Origin: Membranipora membranacea
Lineage: Eukaryota > Bryozoa > Gymnolaemata > Cheilostomatida > Membraniporidae
Length of the DNA: 64,000 nucleotides
Assembly: GCA_914767715.1 (NCBI GenBank)
Contig: OU612066.1
Location: 23,844,283 to 23,908,282, forward strand
Direction of reading: 5' to 3'
Part shown: one piece after another, positions 12,301 to 26,885 of the stretch
Layout of the letters: the number at the start of each line of letters is the position of its first letter
Numbering within the stretch: position 1 is the stretch's first letter
Notes under the pieces: model-generated
The model's database searches: none
The model's input: only the letters and a program-made list of their open reading frames with translations
What the model was told of the DNA's origin: nothing
Program-made: the position numbers and the translations under genes

Positions 12301-15300
12301 CTTCTGCTTTTGAGGTAAGTTTGAAGCAAATCTATTTTTTAATCCGAGCGAAAAAAAAGCATGATACCCACCCTTGGTATATTTTTCAATTTTTTAAGTC
12401 AGCGTTATTACCCCTCCAGCTTGTCTCAGGATCTTTATATTCTGCAGTTTGAATAAGGTCAATGGGGGCTCTAACTGGTCAGTGTTTCATATTATTCCGA
12501 TAGACTTTGTATTTTTTCACGCTGCCGTATGACATGTTTTTTCAGTGCAAAAGTCAGCCTCGTTAAATCGGACGCTGACAGAGAACGGATAACTGCAGAG
12601 ACAAACGGATTTCATATTTGAAACGAGCGAGAGTTGCTTCTGCTTTTGAGGTAAGTTTGAAGCAAATCTATTTTTTAATCCGAGCGAAAAAAAAGCATGA
12701 TACCCACCCTTGGTATATTTTTCAATTTTTTAAGTCAGCGTTATTACCCCTCCAGCTTGTCTCAGGATCTATATATTCTGCAGTTTGAATAAGGTCAATG
12801 GGGGCTCTAACTGGTCAGTGTTTCATATTATTCCGACAGACTTTGTATTTTTTCACGCTGCCGTATGACATGTTTTTTCAGTGCAAAAGTCAGCCTCGTT
12901 AAATCGGACGCTGACAGAGAACGGATAACTGCAGAGACAAACGGATTTCATATTTGAAACGAGCGAGAGTTGCTTCTGCTTTTGAGGTAAGTTTGAAGCA
13001 AATCTATTTTTTAATCCGAGCGAAAAAAAAGCATGATACCCACCCTTGGTATATTTTTCAATTTTTTAAGTCAGCGTTATTACCCCTCCAGCTTGTCTCA
13101 GGATCTTTATATTCTGCAGTTTGAATAAGGTCAATGGGGGCTCTAACTGGTCAGTGTTTCATATTATTCCGACAGACTTTGTATTTTTTCACGCTGCCGT
13201 ATGACATGTTTTTTCAGTGCAAAAGTCAGCCTCGTTAAATCGGACGCTGACAGAGCACGGATAACTGCAGAGACAAACGGATTTCATATTTGAAACGAGC
13301 GAGAGTTGCTTCTGCTTTTGAGGTAAGTTTGAAGCAAATCTATTTTTTAATCCGAGCGAAAAAAAAGCATGATACCCACCCTTGGTATATTTTTCAATTT
13401 TTTAAGTCAGCGTTATTACCCCTCAAGCTTGTCTCAGGATCTTTATATTCTGCAGTTTGAATAAGGTCAATGGGGGCTCTAACTGGTCAGTGTTTCATAT
13501 TATTCCGACAGACTTTGTATTTTTTCACGCTGCCGTATGACATGTTTTTTCAGTGCAAAAGTCAGCCTCGTTAAATCGGACGCTGACAGAGAACGGATAA
13601 CTGCAGAGACAAACGGATTTCATATTTGAAACGAGCGAGAGTTGCTTCTGCTTTTGAGGTAAGTTTGAAGCAAATCTATTTTTTAATCCGAGCGAAAAAA
13701 AAGCATGATACCCACCCTTGGTATATTTTTCAATTTTTTAAGTCAGCGTTATTACCCCTCCAGCTTGTCTCAGGATCTTTATATTCTGCAGTTTGAATAA
13801 GGTCAATGGGGGCTCTAACTGGTCAGTGTTTCATATTATTCCGACAGACTTTGTATTTTTTCACGCTGCCGTATGACATGTTTTTTCAGTGCAAAAGTCA
13901 GCCTCGTTAAATCGGACGCTGACAGAGAACGGATAACTGCAGAGACAAACGGATTTCATATTTGAAACGAGCGAGAGTTGCTTCTGCTTTTGAGGTAAGT
14001 TTGAAGCAAATCTATTTTTTAATCCGAGCGAAAAAAAAGCATGATACCCACCCTTGGTATATTTTTCAATTTTTTAAGTCAGCGTTATTACCCCTCAAGC
14101 TTGTCTCAGGATCTTTATATTCTGCAGTTTGAATAAGGTCAATGGGGGCTCTAACTGGTCAGTGTTTCATATTATTCCGACAGACTTTGTATTTTTTCAC
14201 GCTGCCGTATGACATGTTTTTTCAGTGCAAAAGTCAGCCTCGTTAAATCGGACGCTGACAGAGAACGGATAACTGCAGAGACAAACGGATTTCATATTTG
14301 AAACGAGCGAGAGTTGCTTCTGCTTTTGAGGTAAGTTTGAAGCAAATCTATTTTTTAATCCGAGCGAAAAAAAAGCATGATACCCACCCTTGGTATATTT
14401 TTCAATTTCTTAAGTCAGCGTTATTACCCCTCCAGCTTGTCTCAGGATCTTTATATTCTGCAGTTTGAATAAGGTCAATGGGGGCTCTAACTGGTCAGTG
14501 TTTCATATTATTCCGACAGACTTTGTATTTTTTCACGCTGCCGTATGACATGTTTTTTCAGTGCAAAAGTCAGCCTCGTTAAATCGGACGCTGACAGAGA
14601 ACGGATAACTGCAGAGACAAACGGATTTCATATTTGAAACGAGCGAGAGTTGCTTCTGCTTTTGAGGTAAGTTTGAAGCAAATCTATTTTTTAATCCGAG
14701 CGAAAAAAAAGCATGATACCCACCCTTGGTATATTTTTCAATTTTTTAAGTCAGCGTTATTACCCCTCCAGCTTGTCTCAGGATCTTTATATTCTGCAGT
14801 TTGAATAAGGTCAATGGGGGCTCTAACTGGTCAGTGTTTCATATTATTCCGACAGACTTTGTATTTTTTCACGCTGCCGTATGACATGTTTTTTCAGTGC
14901 AAAAGTCAGCCTCGTTAAATCGGACGCTGACAGAGAACGGATAACTGCAGAGACAAACGGATTTCATATTTGAAACGAGCGAGAGTTGCTTCTGCTTTTG
15001 AGGTAAGTTTGAAGCAAATCTATTTTTTAATCCGAGCGAAAAAAAAAGCATGATACCCACCCTTGGTATATTTTTCAATTTTTTAAGTCAGCGTTATTAC
15101 CCCTCCAGCTTGTCTCAGGATCTTTATATTCTGCAGTTTGAATAAGGTCAATGGGGGCTCTAACTGGTCAGTGTTTCATATTATTCCGACAGACTTTGTA
15201 TTTTTTCACGCTGCCGTATGACATGTTTTTTCAGTGCAAAAGTCAGCCTCGTTAAATCGGACGCTGACAGAGAACGGATAACTGCAGAGACAAACGGATT

Positions 15301-15795
15301 TCATATTTGAAACGAGCGAGAGTTGCTTCTGCTTTTGAGGTAAGTTTGAAGCAAATCTATTTTTTAATCCGAGCGAAAAGAAAGCATGATACCCACCCTT
15401 GGTATATTTTTCAATTTTTTAAGTCAGCGTTATTACCCCTCAAGCTTGTCTCAGGATCTTTATATTCTGCAGTTTGAATAAGGTCAATGGGGGCTCTACC
15501 TGGTCAGTGTTTCATATTATTCCGACAGACTTTGTATTTTTTCACGCTGCCGTATGACATGTTTTTTCAGTGCAAAAGTCAGCCTCGTTAAATCGGACGC
15601 TGACAGAGAACGGATAACTGCAGAGACAAACGGATTTCATATTTGAAACGAGCGAGAGTTGCTTCTGCTTTTGAGGTAAGTTTGAAGCAAATCTATTTTT
15701 TAATCCGAGCGAAAAAAAAGCATGATACCCACCCTTGGTATATTTTTCAATTTTTTAAGTCAGCGTTATTACCCCTCCAGCTTGTCTCAGGATCT
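6386..15795 (+). repeat. 28-monomer higher-order block, copy A
   Basis: This block spans monomers u20-u47; the edges are uncertain by about one monomer. Its HindIII-bearing monomers are u21, u25, u35, u40, u42 and u46, and each has a partner 28 monomers later. Fourteen rare variants also recur in the next block at +9410 or +9411: 9212 (c to t), 9423 (t to a), 9809 (c to t), 10012 (t to a), 10230 (g to a), an extra A in u32, 10815 (t to a), 11203 (g to a), 11315 (g to a), 12123 (t to a), 12501 (c to t), 12771 (t to a), 14409 (t to c) and 15380 (a to g). Variants found only in this copy are 7796, 13256, an extra A in u45, and 15499. Confidence 0.9.
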
Positions 15796-18700
15796 TTATA
15801 TTCTGCAGTTTGAATAAGGTCAATGGGGGCTCTAACTGGTCAGTGTTTCATATTATTCCGACAGACTTTGTATTTTTTCACGCTGCCGTATGACATGTTT
15901 TTTCAGTGCAAAAGTCAGCCTCGTTAAATCGGACGCTGACAGAGAACGGATAACTGCAGAGACAAACGGATTTCATATTTGAAACGAGCGAGAGTTGCTT
16001 CTGCTTTTGAGGTAAGTTTGAAGCAAATCTATTTTTTAATCCGAGCGAAAAAAAAGCATGATACCCACCCTTGGTATATTTTTCAATTTTTTAAGTCAGC
16101 GTTATTACCCCTCCAGCTTGTCTCAGGATCTTTATATTCTGCAGTTTGAATAAGGTCAATGGGGGCTCTAACTGGTCAGTGTTTCATATTATTCCGACAG
16201 ACTTTGTATTTTTTCACGCTGCCGTATGACATGTTTTTTCAGTGCAAAAGTCAGCCTCGTTAAATCGGACGCTGACAGAGAACGGATAACTGCAGAGACA
16301 AACGGATTTCATATTTGAAACGAGCGAGAGTTGCTTCTGCTTTTGAGGTAAGTTTGAAGCAAATCTATTTTTTAATCCGAGCGAAAAAAAAGCATGATAC
16401 CCACCCTTGGTATATTTTTCAATTTTTTAAGTCAGCGTTATTACCCCTCAAGCTTGTCTCAGGATCTTTATATTCTGCAGTTTGAATAAGGTCAATGGGG
16501 GCTCTAACTGGTCAGTGTTTCATATTATTCCGACAGACTTTGTATTTTTTCACGCTGCCGTATGACATGTTTTTTCAGTGCAAAAGTCAGCCTCGTTAAA
16601 TCGGACGCTGACAGAGAACGGATAACTGCAGAGACAAACGGATTTCATATTTGAAACGAGCGAGAGTTGCTTCTGCTTTTGAGGTAAGTTTGAAGCAAAT
16701 CTATTTTTTAATCCGAGCGAAAAAAAAGCATGATACCCACCCTTGGTATATTTTTCAATTTTTTAAGTCAGCGTTATTACCCCTCCAGCTTGTCTCAGGA
16801 TCTTTATATTCTGCAGTTTGAATAAGGTCAATGGGGGCTCTAACTGGTCAGTGTTTCATATTATTCCGACAGACTTTGTATTTTTTCACGCTGCCGTATG
16901 ACATGTTTTTTCAGTGCAAAAGTCAGCCTCGTTAAATCGGACGCTGACAGAGAACGGATAACTGCAGAGACAAACGGATTTCATATTTGAAACGAGCGAG
17001 AGTTGCTTCTGCTTTTGAGGTAAGTTTGAAGCAAATCTATTTTTTAATCCGAGCGAAAAAAAAGCATGATACCCACCCTTGGTATATTTTTCAATTTTTT
17101 AAGTCAGCGTTATTACCCCTCCAGCTTGTCTCAGGATCTTTATATTCTGCAGTTTGAATAAGGTCAATGGGGGCTCTAACTGGTCAGTGTTTCATATTAT
17201 TCCGACAGACTTTGTATTTTTTCACGCTGCCGTATGACATGTTTTTTCAGTGCAAAAGTCAGCCTCGTTAAATCGGACGCTGACAGAGAACGGATAACTG
17301 CAGAGACAAACGGATTTCATATTTGAAACGAGCGAGAGTTGCTTCTGCTTTTGAGGTAAGTTTGAAGCAAATCTATTTTTTAATCCGAGCGAAAAAAAAG
17401 CATGATACCCACCCTTGGTATATTTTTCAATTTTTTAAGTCAGCGTTATTACCCCTCCAGCTTGTCTCAGGATCTTTATATTCTGCAGTTTGAATAAGGT
17501 CAATGGGGGCTCTAACTGGTCAGTGTTTCATATTATTCCGACAGACTTTGTATTTTTTCACGCTGCCGTATGACATGTTTTTTCAGTGCAAAAGTCAGCC
17601 TCGTTAAATCGGACGCTGACAGAGAACGGATAACTGCAGAGACAAACGGATTTCATATTTGAAACGAGCGAGAGTTGCTTCTGCTTTTGAGGTAAGTTTG
17701 AAGCAAATCTATTTTTTAATCCGAGCGAAAAAAAAGCATGATACCCACCCTTGGTATATTTTTCAATTTTTTAAGTCAGCGTTATTACCCCTCAAGCTTG
17801 TCTCAGGATCTTTATATTCTGCAGTTTGAATAAGGTCAATGGGGGCTCTAACTGGTCAGTGTTTCATATTATTCCGACAGACTTTGTATTTTTTCACGCT
17901 GCCGTATGACATGTTTTTTCAGTGCAAAAGTCAGCCTCGTTAAATCGGACGCTGACAGAGAACGGATAACTGCAGAGACAAACGGATTTCATATTTGAAA
18001 CGAGCGAGAGTTGCTTCTGCTTTTGAGGTAAGTTTGAAGCAAATCTATTTTTTAATCCGAGCGAAAAAAAAGCATGATACCCACCCTTGGTATATTTTTC
18101 AATTTTTTAAGTCAGCGTTATTACCCCTCCAGCTTGTCTCAGGATCTTTATATTCTGCAGTTTGAATAAGGTCAATGGGGGCTCTAACTGGTCAGTGTTT
18201 CATATTATTCCGACAGACTTTGTATTTTTTCACGCTGCCGTATGACATGTTTTTTCAGTGCAAAAGTCAGCCTCGTTAAATCGGACGCTGACAGAGAACG
18301 GATAACTGCAGAGACAAACGGATTTCATATTTGAAACGAGCGAGAGTTGCTTCTGCTTTTGAGGTAAGTTTGAAGCAAATCTATTTTTTAATCCGAGCGA
18401 AAAAAAAGCATGATACCCACCCTTGGTATATTTTTCAATTTTTTAAGTCAGCGTTATTACCCCTCCAGCTTGTCTCAGGATCTTTATATTCTGCAGTTTG
18501 AATAAGGTCAATGGGGGCTCTAACTGGTCAGTGTTTCATATTATTCCGACAGACTTTGTATTTTTTCACGCTGCCGTATGACATGTTTTTTCAGTGCAAA
18601 AGTCAGCCTCGTTAAATCGGATGCTGACAGAGAACGGATAACTGCAGAGACAAACGGATTTCATATTTGAAACGAGCGAGAGTTGCTTCTGCTTTTGAGG

Positions 18701-21700
18701 TAAGTTTGAAGCAAATCTATTTTTTAATCCGAGCGAAAAAAAAGCATGATACCCACCCTTGGTATATTTTTCAATTTTTTAAGTCAGCGTTATTACCCCT
18801 CCAGCTTGTCTCAGGATCTTTATATTCTGCAGATTGAATAAGGTCAATGGGGGCTCTAACTGGTCAGTGTTTCATATTATTCCGACAGACTTTGTATTTT
18901 TTCACGCTGCCGTATGACATGTTTTTTCAGTGCAAAAGTCAGCCTCGTTAAATCGGACGCTGACAGAGAACGGATAACTGCAGAGACAAACGGATTTCAT
19001 ATTTGAAACGAGCGAGAGTTGCTTCTGCTTTTGAGGTAAGTTTGAAGCAAATCTATTTTTTAATCCGAGCGAAAAAAAAGCATGATACCCACCCTTGGTA
19101 TATTTTTCAATTTTTTAAGTCAGCGTTATTACCCCTCCAGCTTGTCTCAGGATCTTTATATTCTGCAGTTTGAATAAGGTCAATGGGGGCTCTAACTGGT
19201 CAGTGTTTCATATTATTCTGACAGACTTTGTATTTTTTCACGCTGCCGTATGACATGTTTTTTCAGTGCAAAAGTCAGCCTCGTTAAATCGGACGCTGAC
19301 AGAGAACGGATAACTGCAGAGACAAACGGATTTCATATTTGAAACGAGCGAGAGTTGCTTCTGCTTTTGAGGTAAGTTTGAAGCAAATCTATTTTTTAAT
19401 CCGAGCGAAAAAAAAGCATGAAACCCACCCTTGGTATATTTTTCAATTTTTTAAGTCAGCGTTATTACCCCTCCAGCTTGTCTCAGGATCTTTATATTCT
19501 GCAGTTTGAATAAGGTCAATGGGGGCTCTAACTGGTCAGTGTTTCATATTATTCCGACAGACTTTGTATTTTTTCACGCTGCCGTATGACATGTTTTTTC
19601 AGTGCAAAAGTCAGCCTCGTTAAATCGGACGCTGACAGAAAACGGATAACTGCAGAGACAAACGGATTTCATATTTGAAACGAGCGAGAGTTGCTTCTGC
19701 TTTTGAGGTAAGTTTGAAGCAAATCTATTTTTTAATCCGAGCGAAAAAAAAGCATGATACCCACCCTTGGTATATTTTTCAATTTTTTAAGTCAGCGTTA
19801 TTACCCCTCCAGCTTGTCTCAGGATCTTTATATTCTGCAGTTTGAATAAGGTCAATGGGGGCTCTAACTGGTCAGTGTTTCATATTATTCCGACAGACTT
19901 TGTATTTTTTCACGCTGCCGTATGACATGTTTTTTCAGTGCAAAAGTCAGCCTCGTTAAATCGGACGCTGACAGAGAACGGATTACTGCAGAGACAAACG
20001 GATTTCATATTTGAAACGAGCGAGAGTTGCTTCTGCTTTTGAGGTAAGTTTGAAGCAAATCTATTTTTTAATCCGAGCGAAAAAAAAAGCATGATACCCA
20101 CCCTTGGTATATTTTTCAATTTTTTAAGTCAGCGTTATTACCCCTCCAGCTTGTCTCAGGATCTTTATATTCTGCAGTTTGAATAAGGTCAATGGGGGCT
20201 CTAACTGGTCAGTGTTTCATATTAATCCGACAGACTTTGTATTTTTTCACGCTGCCGTATGACATGTTTTTTCAGTGCAAAAGTCAGCCTCGTTAAATCG
20301 GACGCTGACAGAGAACGGATAACTGCAGAGACAAACGGATTTCATATTTGAAACGAGCGAGAGTTGCTTCTGCTTTTGAGGTAAGTTTGAAGCAAATCTA
20401 TTTTTTAATCCGAGCGAAAAAAAAGCATGATACCCACCCTTGGTATATTTTTCAATTTTTTAAGTCAGCGTTATTACCCCTCCAGCTTGTCTCAGGATCT
20501 TTATATTCTGCAGTTTGAATAAGGTCAATGGGGGCTCTAACTGGTCAGTGTTTCATATTATTCCGACAGACTTTGTATTTTTTCACGCTGCCGTATGACA
20601 TGTTTTTTCAGTACAAAAGTCAGCCTCGTTAAATCGGACGCTGACAGAGAACGGATAACTGCAGAGACAAACGGATTTCATATTTGAAACGAGCGAGAGT
20701 TGCTTCTGCTTTTGAGGTAAGTTTAAAGCAAATCTATTTTTTAATCCGAGCGAAAAAAAAGCATGATACCCACCCTTGGTATATTTTTCAATTTTTTAAG
20801 TCAGCGTTATTACCCCTCCAGCTTGTCTCAGGATCTTTATATTCTGCAGTTTGAATAAGGTCAATGGGGGCTCTAACTGGTCAGTGTTTCATATTATTCC
20901 GACAGACTTTGTATTTTTTCACGCTGCCGTATGACATGTTTTTTCAGTGCAAAAGTCAGCCTCGTTAAATCGGACGCTGACAGAGAACGGATAACTGCAG
21001 AGACAAACGGATTTCATATTTGAAACGAGCGAGAGTTGCTTCTGCTTTTGAGGTAAGTTTGAAGCAAATCTATTTTTTAATCCGAGCGAAAAAAAAGCAT
21101 GATACCCACCCTTGGTATATTTTTCAATTTTTTAAGTCAGCGTTATTACCCCTCAAGCTTGTCTCAGGATCTTTATATTCTGCAGTTTGAATAAGGTCAA
21201 TGGGGGCTCTAACTGGTCAGTGTTTCATATTATTCCGACAGACTTTGTATTTTTTCACGCTGCCGTATGACATGTTTTTTCAGTGCAAAAGTCAGCCTCG
21301 TTAAATCGGACGCTGACAGAGAACGGATAACTGCAGAGACAAACGGATTTCATATTTGAAACGAGCGAGAGTTGCTTCTGCTTTTGAGGTAAGTTTGAAG
21401 CAAATCTATTTTTTAATCCGAGCGAAAAAAAAGCATGATACCCACCCTTGGTATATTTTTCAATTTTTTAAGTCAGCGTTATTACCCCTCCAGCTTGTCT
21501 CAGGATCTTTATATTCTGCAGTTTGAATAAGGACAATGGGGGCTCTAACTGGTCAGTGTTTCATATTATTCCGACAGACTTTGTATTTTTTCACGCTGCC
21601 GTATGACATGTTTTTTCAGTGCAAAAGTCAGCCTCGTTAAATCGGACGCTGACAGAGAACGGATAACTGCAGAGACAAACGGATTTCATATTTGAAACGA

Positions 21701-24700
21701 GCGAGAGTTGCTTCTGCTTTTGAGGTAAGTTTGAAGCAAATCTATTTTTTTAATCCGAGCGAAAAAAAAGCATGATACCCACCCTTGGTATATTTTTCAA
21801 TTTTTTAAGTCAGCGTTATTACCCCTCCAGCTTGTCTCAGGATCTTTATATTCTGCAGTTTGAATAAGGTCAATGGGGGCTCTAACTGGTCAGTGTTTCA
21901 TATTATTCCGATAGACTTTGTATTTTTTCACGCTGCCGTATGACATGTTTTTTCAGTGCAAAAGTCAGCCTCGTTAAATCGGACGCTGACAGAGAACGGA
22001 TAACTGCAGAGACAAACGGATTTCATATTTGAAACGAGCGAGAGTTGCTTCTGCTTTTGAGGTAAGTTTGAAGCAAATCTATTTTTTAATCCGAGCGAAA
22101 AAAAAGCATGATACCCACCCTTGGTATATTTTTCAATTTTTTAAGTCAGCGTTATTACCCCTCCAGCTTGTCTCAGGATCTATATATTCTGCAGTTTGAA
22201 TAAGGTCAATGGGGGCTCTAACTGGTCAGTGTTTCATATTATTCCGACAGACTTTGTATTTTTTCACGCTGCCGTATGACATGTTTTTTCAGTGCAAAAG
22301 TCAGCCTCGTTAAATCGGACGCTGACAGAGAACGGATAACTGCAGAGACAAACGGATTTCATATTTGAAACGAGCGAGAGTTGCTTCTGCTTTTGAGGTA
22401 AGTTTGAAGCAAATCTATTTTTTAATCCGAGCGAAAAAAAAGCATGATACCCACCCTTGGTATATTTTTCAATTTTTTAAGTCAGCGTTATTACCCCTCC
22501 AGCTTGTCTCAGGATCTTTATATTCTGCAGTTTGAATAAGGTCAATGGGGGCTCTAACTGGTCAGTGTTTCATATTATTCCGACAGACTTTGTATTTTTT
22601 CACGCTGCCGTATGACATGTTTTTTCAGTGCAAAAGTCAGCCTCGTTAAATCGGACGCTGACAGAGAACGGATAACTGCAGAGACAAACGGATTTCATAT
22701 TTGAAACGAGCGAGAGTTGCTTCTGCTTTTGAGGTAAGTTTGAAGCAAATCTATTTTTTAATCCGAGCGAAAAAAAAGCATGATACCCACCCTTGGTATA
22801 TTTTTCAATTTTTTAAGTCAGCGTTATTACCCCTCAAGCTTGTCTCAGGATCTTTATATTCTGCAGTTTGAATAAGGTCAATGGGGGCTCTAACTGGTCA
22901 GTGTTTCATATTATTCCGACAGACTTTGTATTTTTTCACGCTGCCGTATGACATGTTTTTTCAGTGCAAAAGTCAGCCTCGTTAAATCGGACGCTGACAG
23001 AGAACGGATAACTGCAGAGACAAACGGATTTCATATTTGAAACGAGCGAGAGTTGCTTCTGCTTTTGAGGTAAGTTTGAAGCAAATCTATTTTTTAATCC
23101 GAGCGAAAAAAAAGCATGATACCCACCCTTGGTATATTTTTCAATTTTTTAAGTCAGCGTTATTACCCCTCCAGCTTGTCTCAGGATCTTTATATTCTGC
23201 AGTTTGAATAAGGTCAATGGGGGCTCTAACTGGTCAGTGTTTCATATTATTCCGACAGACTTTGTATTTTTTCACGCTGCCGTATGACATGTTTTTTCAG
23301 TGCAAAAGTCAGCCTCGTTAAATCGGACGCTGACAGAGAACGGATAACTGCAGAGACAAACGGATTTCATATTTGAAACGAGCGAGAGTTGCTTCTGCTT
23401 TTGAGGTAAGTTTGAAGCAAATCTATTTTTTAATCCGAGCGAAAAAAAAGCATGATACCCACCCTTGGTATATTTTTCAATTTTTTAAGTCAGCGTTATT
23501 ACCCCTCAAGCTTGTCTCAGGATCTTTATATTCTGCAGTTTGAATAAGGTCAATGGGGGCTCTAACTGGTCAGTGTTTCATATTATTCCGACAGACTTTG
23601 TATTTTTTCACGCTGCCGTATGACATGTTTTTTCAGTGCAAAAGTCAGCCTCGTTAAATCGGACGCTGACAGAGAACGGATAACTGCAGAGACAAACGGA
23701 TTTCATATTTGAAACGAGCGAGAGTTGCTTCTGCTTTTGAGGTAAGTTTGAAGCAAATCTATTTTTTAATCCGAGCGAAAAAAAAGCATGATACCCACCC
23801 TTGGTATATTTTTCAATTTCTTAAGTCAGCGTTATTACCCCTCCAGCTTGTCTCAGGATCTTTATATTCTGCAGTTTGAATAAGGTCAATGGGGGCTCTA
23901 ACTGGTCAGTGTTTCATATTATTCCGACAGACTTTGTATTTTTTCACGCTGCCGTATGACATGTTTTTTCAGTGCAAAAGTCAGCCTCGTTAAATCGGAC
24001 GCTGACAGAGAACGGATAACTGCAGAGACAAACGGATTTCATATTTGAAACGAGCGAGAGTTGCTTCTGCTTTTGAGGTAAGTTTGAAGCAAATCTATTT
24101 TTTAATCCGAGCGAAAAAAAAGCATGATACCCACCCTTGGTATATTTTTCAATTTTTTAAGTCAGCGTTATTACCCCTCCAGCTTGTCTCAGGATCTTTA
24201 TATTCTGCAGTTTGAATAAGGTCAATGGGGGCTCTAACTGGTCAGTGTTTCATATTATTCCGACAGACTTTGTATTTTTTCACGCTGCCGTATGACATGT
24301 TTTTTCAGTGCAAAAGTCAGCCTCGTTAAATCGGACGCTGACAGAGAACGGATAACTGCAGAGACAAACGGATTTCATATTTGAAACGAGCGAGAGTTGC
24401 TTCTGCTTTTGAGGTAAGTTTGAAGCAAATCTATTTTTTAATCCGAGCGAAAAAAAAGCATGATACCCACCCTTGGTATATTTTTCAATTTTTTAAGTCA
24501 GCGTTATTACCCCTCCAGCTTGTCTCAGGATCTTTATATTCTGCAGTTTGAATAAGGTCAATGGGGGCTCTAACTGGTCAGTGTTTCATATTATTCCGAC
24601 AGACTTTGTATTTTTTCACGCTGCCGTATGACATGTTTTTTCAGTGCAAAAGTCAGCCTCGTTAACTCGGACGCTGACAGAGAACGGATAACTGCAGAGA

Positions 24701-25205
24701 CAAACGGATTTCATATTTGAAACGAGCGAGAGTTGCTTCTGCTTTTGAGGTAAGTTTGAAGCAAATCTATTTTTTAATCCGAGCGAAAAGAAAGCATGAT
24801 ACCCACCCTTGGTATATTTTTCAATTTTTTAAGTCAGCGTTATTACCCCTCAAGCTTGTCTCAGGATCTTTATATTCTGCAGTTTGAATAAGGTCAATGG
24901 GGGCTCTAACTGGTCAGTGTTTCATATTATTCCGACAGACTTTGTATTTTTTCACGCTGCCGTATGACATGTTTTTTCAGTGCAAAAGTCAGCCTCGTTA
25001 AATCGGACGCTGACAGAGAACGGATAACTGCAGAGACAAACGGATTTCATATTTGAAACGAGCGAGAGTTGCTTCTGCTTTTGAGGTAAGTTTGAAGCAA
25101 ATCTATTTTTTAATCCGAGCGAAAAAAAAGCATGATACCCACCCTTGGTATATTTTTCAATTTTTTAAGTCAGCGTTATTACCCCTCCAGCTTGTCTCAG
25201 GATCT
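15796..25205 (+). repeat. 28-monomer higher-order block, copy B
   Basis: This block spans monomers u48-u75 and lies directly after copy A, with edges uncertain by about one monomer. HindIII monomers are u49, u53, u63, u68, u70 and u74. The shared rare variants are at 18622, 18833, 19219, 19422, 19640, the extra A in u60, 20225, 20613, 20725, 21533, 21912, 22182, 23820 and 24790. The offset from copy A steps from 9410 to 9411 after a private extra T in u65, and returns to 9410 where copy A carries its own extra A in u45. Variants found only here are 19984 (a to t), the extra T near 21750, and 24666 (a to c). About seven differences in 9.4 kb mean the duplication is recent or has been homogenised since. 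Confidence 0.9.
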
Positions 25206-26885
25206 TTATATTCTGCAGTTTGAATAAGGTCAATGGGGGCTCTAACTGGTCAGTGTTTCATATTATTCCGACAGACTTTGTATTTTTTCACGCTGCCGTA
25301 TGACATGTTTTTTCAGTGCAAAAGTCAGCCTCGTTAAATCGGACGCTGACAGAGAACGGATAACTGCAGAGACAAACGGATTTCATATTTGAAACGAGCG
25401 AGAGTTGCTTCTGCTTTTGAGGTAAGTTTGAAGCAAATCTATTTTTTAATCCGAGCGAAAAAAAAGCATGATACCCACCCTTGGTATATTTTTCAATTTT
25501 TTAAGTCAGCGTTATTACCCCTCCAGCTTGTCTCAGGATCTTTATATTCTGCAGTTTGAATAAGGTCAATGGGGGCTCTAACTGGTCAGTGTTTCATATT
25601 ATTCCGACAGACTTTGTATTTTTTCACGCTGCCGTATGACATGTTTTTTCAGTGCAAAAGTCAGCCTCGTTAAATCGGACGCTGACAGAGAACGGATAAC
25701 TGCAGAGACAAACGGATTTCATATTTGAAACGAGCGAGAGTTGCTTCTGCTTTTGAGGTAAGTTTGAAGCAAATCTATTTTTTAATCCGAGCGAAAAAAA
25801 ATCATGATACCCACCCTTGGTATATTTTTCAATTTTTTAAGTCAGCGTTATTACCCCTCCAGCTTGTCTCAGGATCTTTATATTCTGCAGTTTGAATAAG
25901 GTCAATTGGGGCTCTAACTGGTCAGTGTTTCATATTATTCCGACAGACTTTGTATTTTTTCACGCTGCCGTATGACATGTTTTTTCAGTGCAAAAGTCAG
26001 CCTCGTTAAATCGGACGCTGACAGAGAACGGATAACTGCAGAGACAAACGGATTTCATATTTGAAACGAGCGAGAGTTGCTTCTGCTTTTGAGGTAAGTT
26101 TGAAGCAAATCTATTTTTTAATCCGAGCGAAAAAAAAGCATGATACCCACCCTTGGTATATTTTTCAATTTTTTAAGTCAGCGTTATTACCCCTCCAGCT
26201 TGTCTCAGGATCTTTATATTCTGCAGTTTGAATAAGGTCAATGGGGGCTCTAACTGGTCAGTGTTTCATATTATTCCGACAGACTTTGTATTTTTTCACG
26301 CTGCCGTATGACATGTTTTTTCAGTGCAAAAGTCAGCCTCGTTAAATCGGACGCTGACAGAGAACGGATAACTGCAGAGACAAACGGATTTCATATTTGA
26401 AACGAGCGAGAGTTGCTTCTGCTTTTGAGGTAAGTTTGAAGCAAATCTATTTTTTAATCCGAGCGAAAAAAAATCATGATACCCACCCTTGGTATATTTT
26501 TCAATTTTTTAAGTCAGCGTTATTACCCCTCCAGCTTGTCTCAGGATCTTTATATTCTGCAGTTTGAATAAGGTCAATGGGGGCTCTAACTGGTCAGTGT
26601 TTCATATTATTCCGACAGACTTTGTATTTTTTCACGCTGCCGTATGACATGTTTTTTCAGTGCAAAAGTCAGCCTCGTTAAATCGGACGCTGACAGAGAA
26701 CGGATAACTGCAGAGACAAACGGATTTCATATTTGAAACGAGCGAGAGTTGCTTCTGCTTTTGAGGTAAGTTTGAAGCAAATCTATTTTTTAATCCGAGC
26801 GAAAAAAAAGCATGATACCCACCCTTGGTATATTTTTCAATTTTTTAAGTCAGCGTTATTACCCCTCAAGCTTGTCTCAGGATCT
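23190..26885 (+). repeat. 11-monomer block, copy A
   Basis: This block spans monomers u70-u80 and overlaps the right end of the second 28-mer copy. Its markers are HindIII sites in u70, u74 and u80, t to c at 23820, a to g at 24790, and a g to t change in AAGCATGAT at 25802 and 26474. All seven recur exactly 3696 bp (11 x 336) downstream. The u69/u80 and u81/u92 HindIII states disagree, which fixes the block edges to about one monomer. Private variants are 24666 and 25907. Confidence 0.82.
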
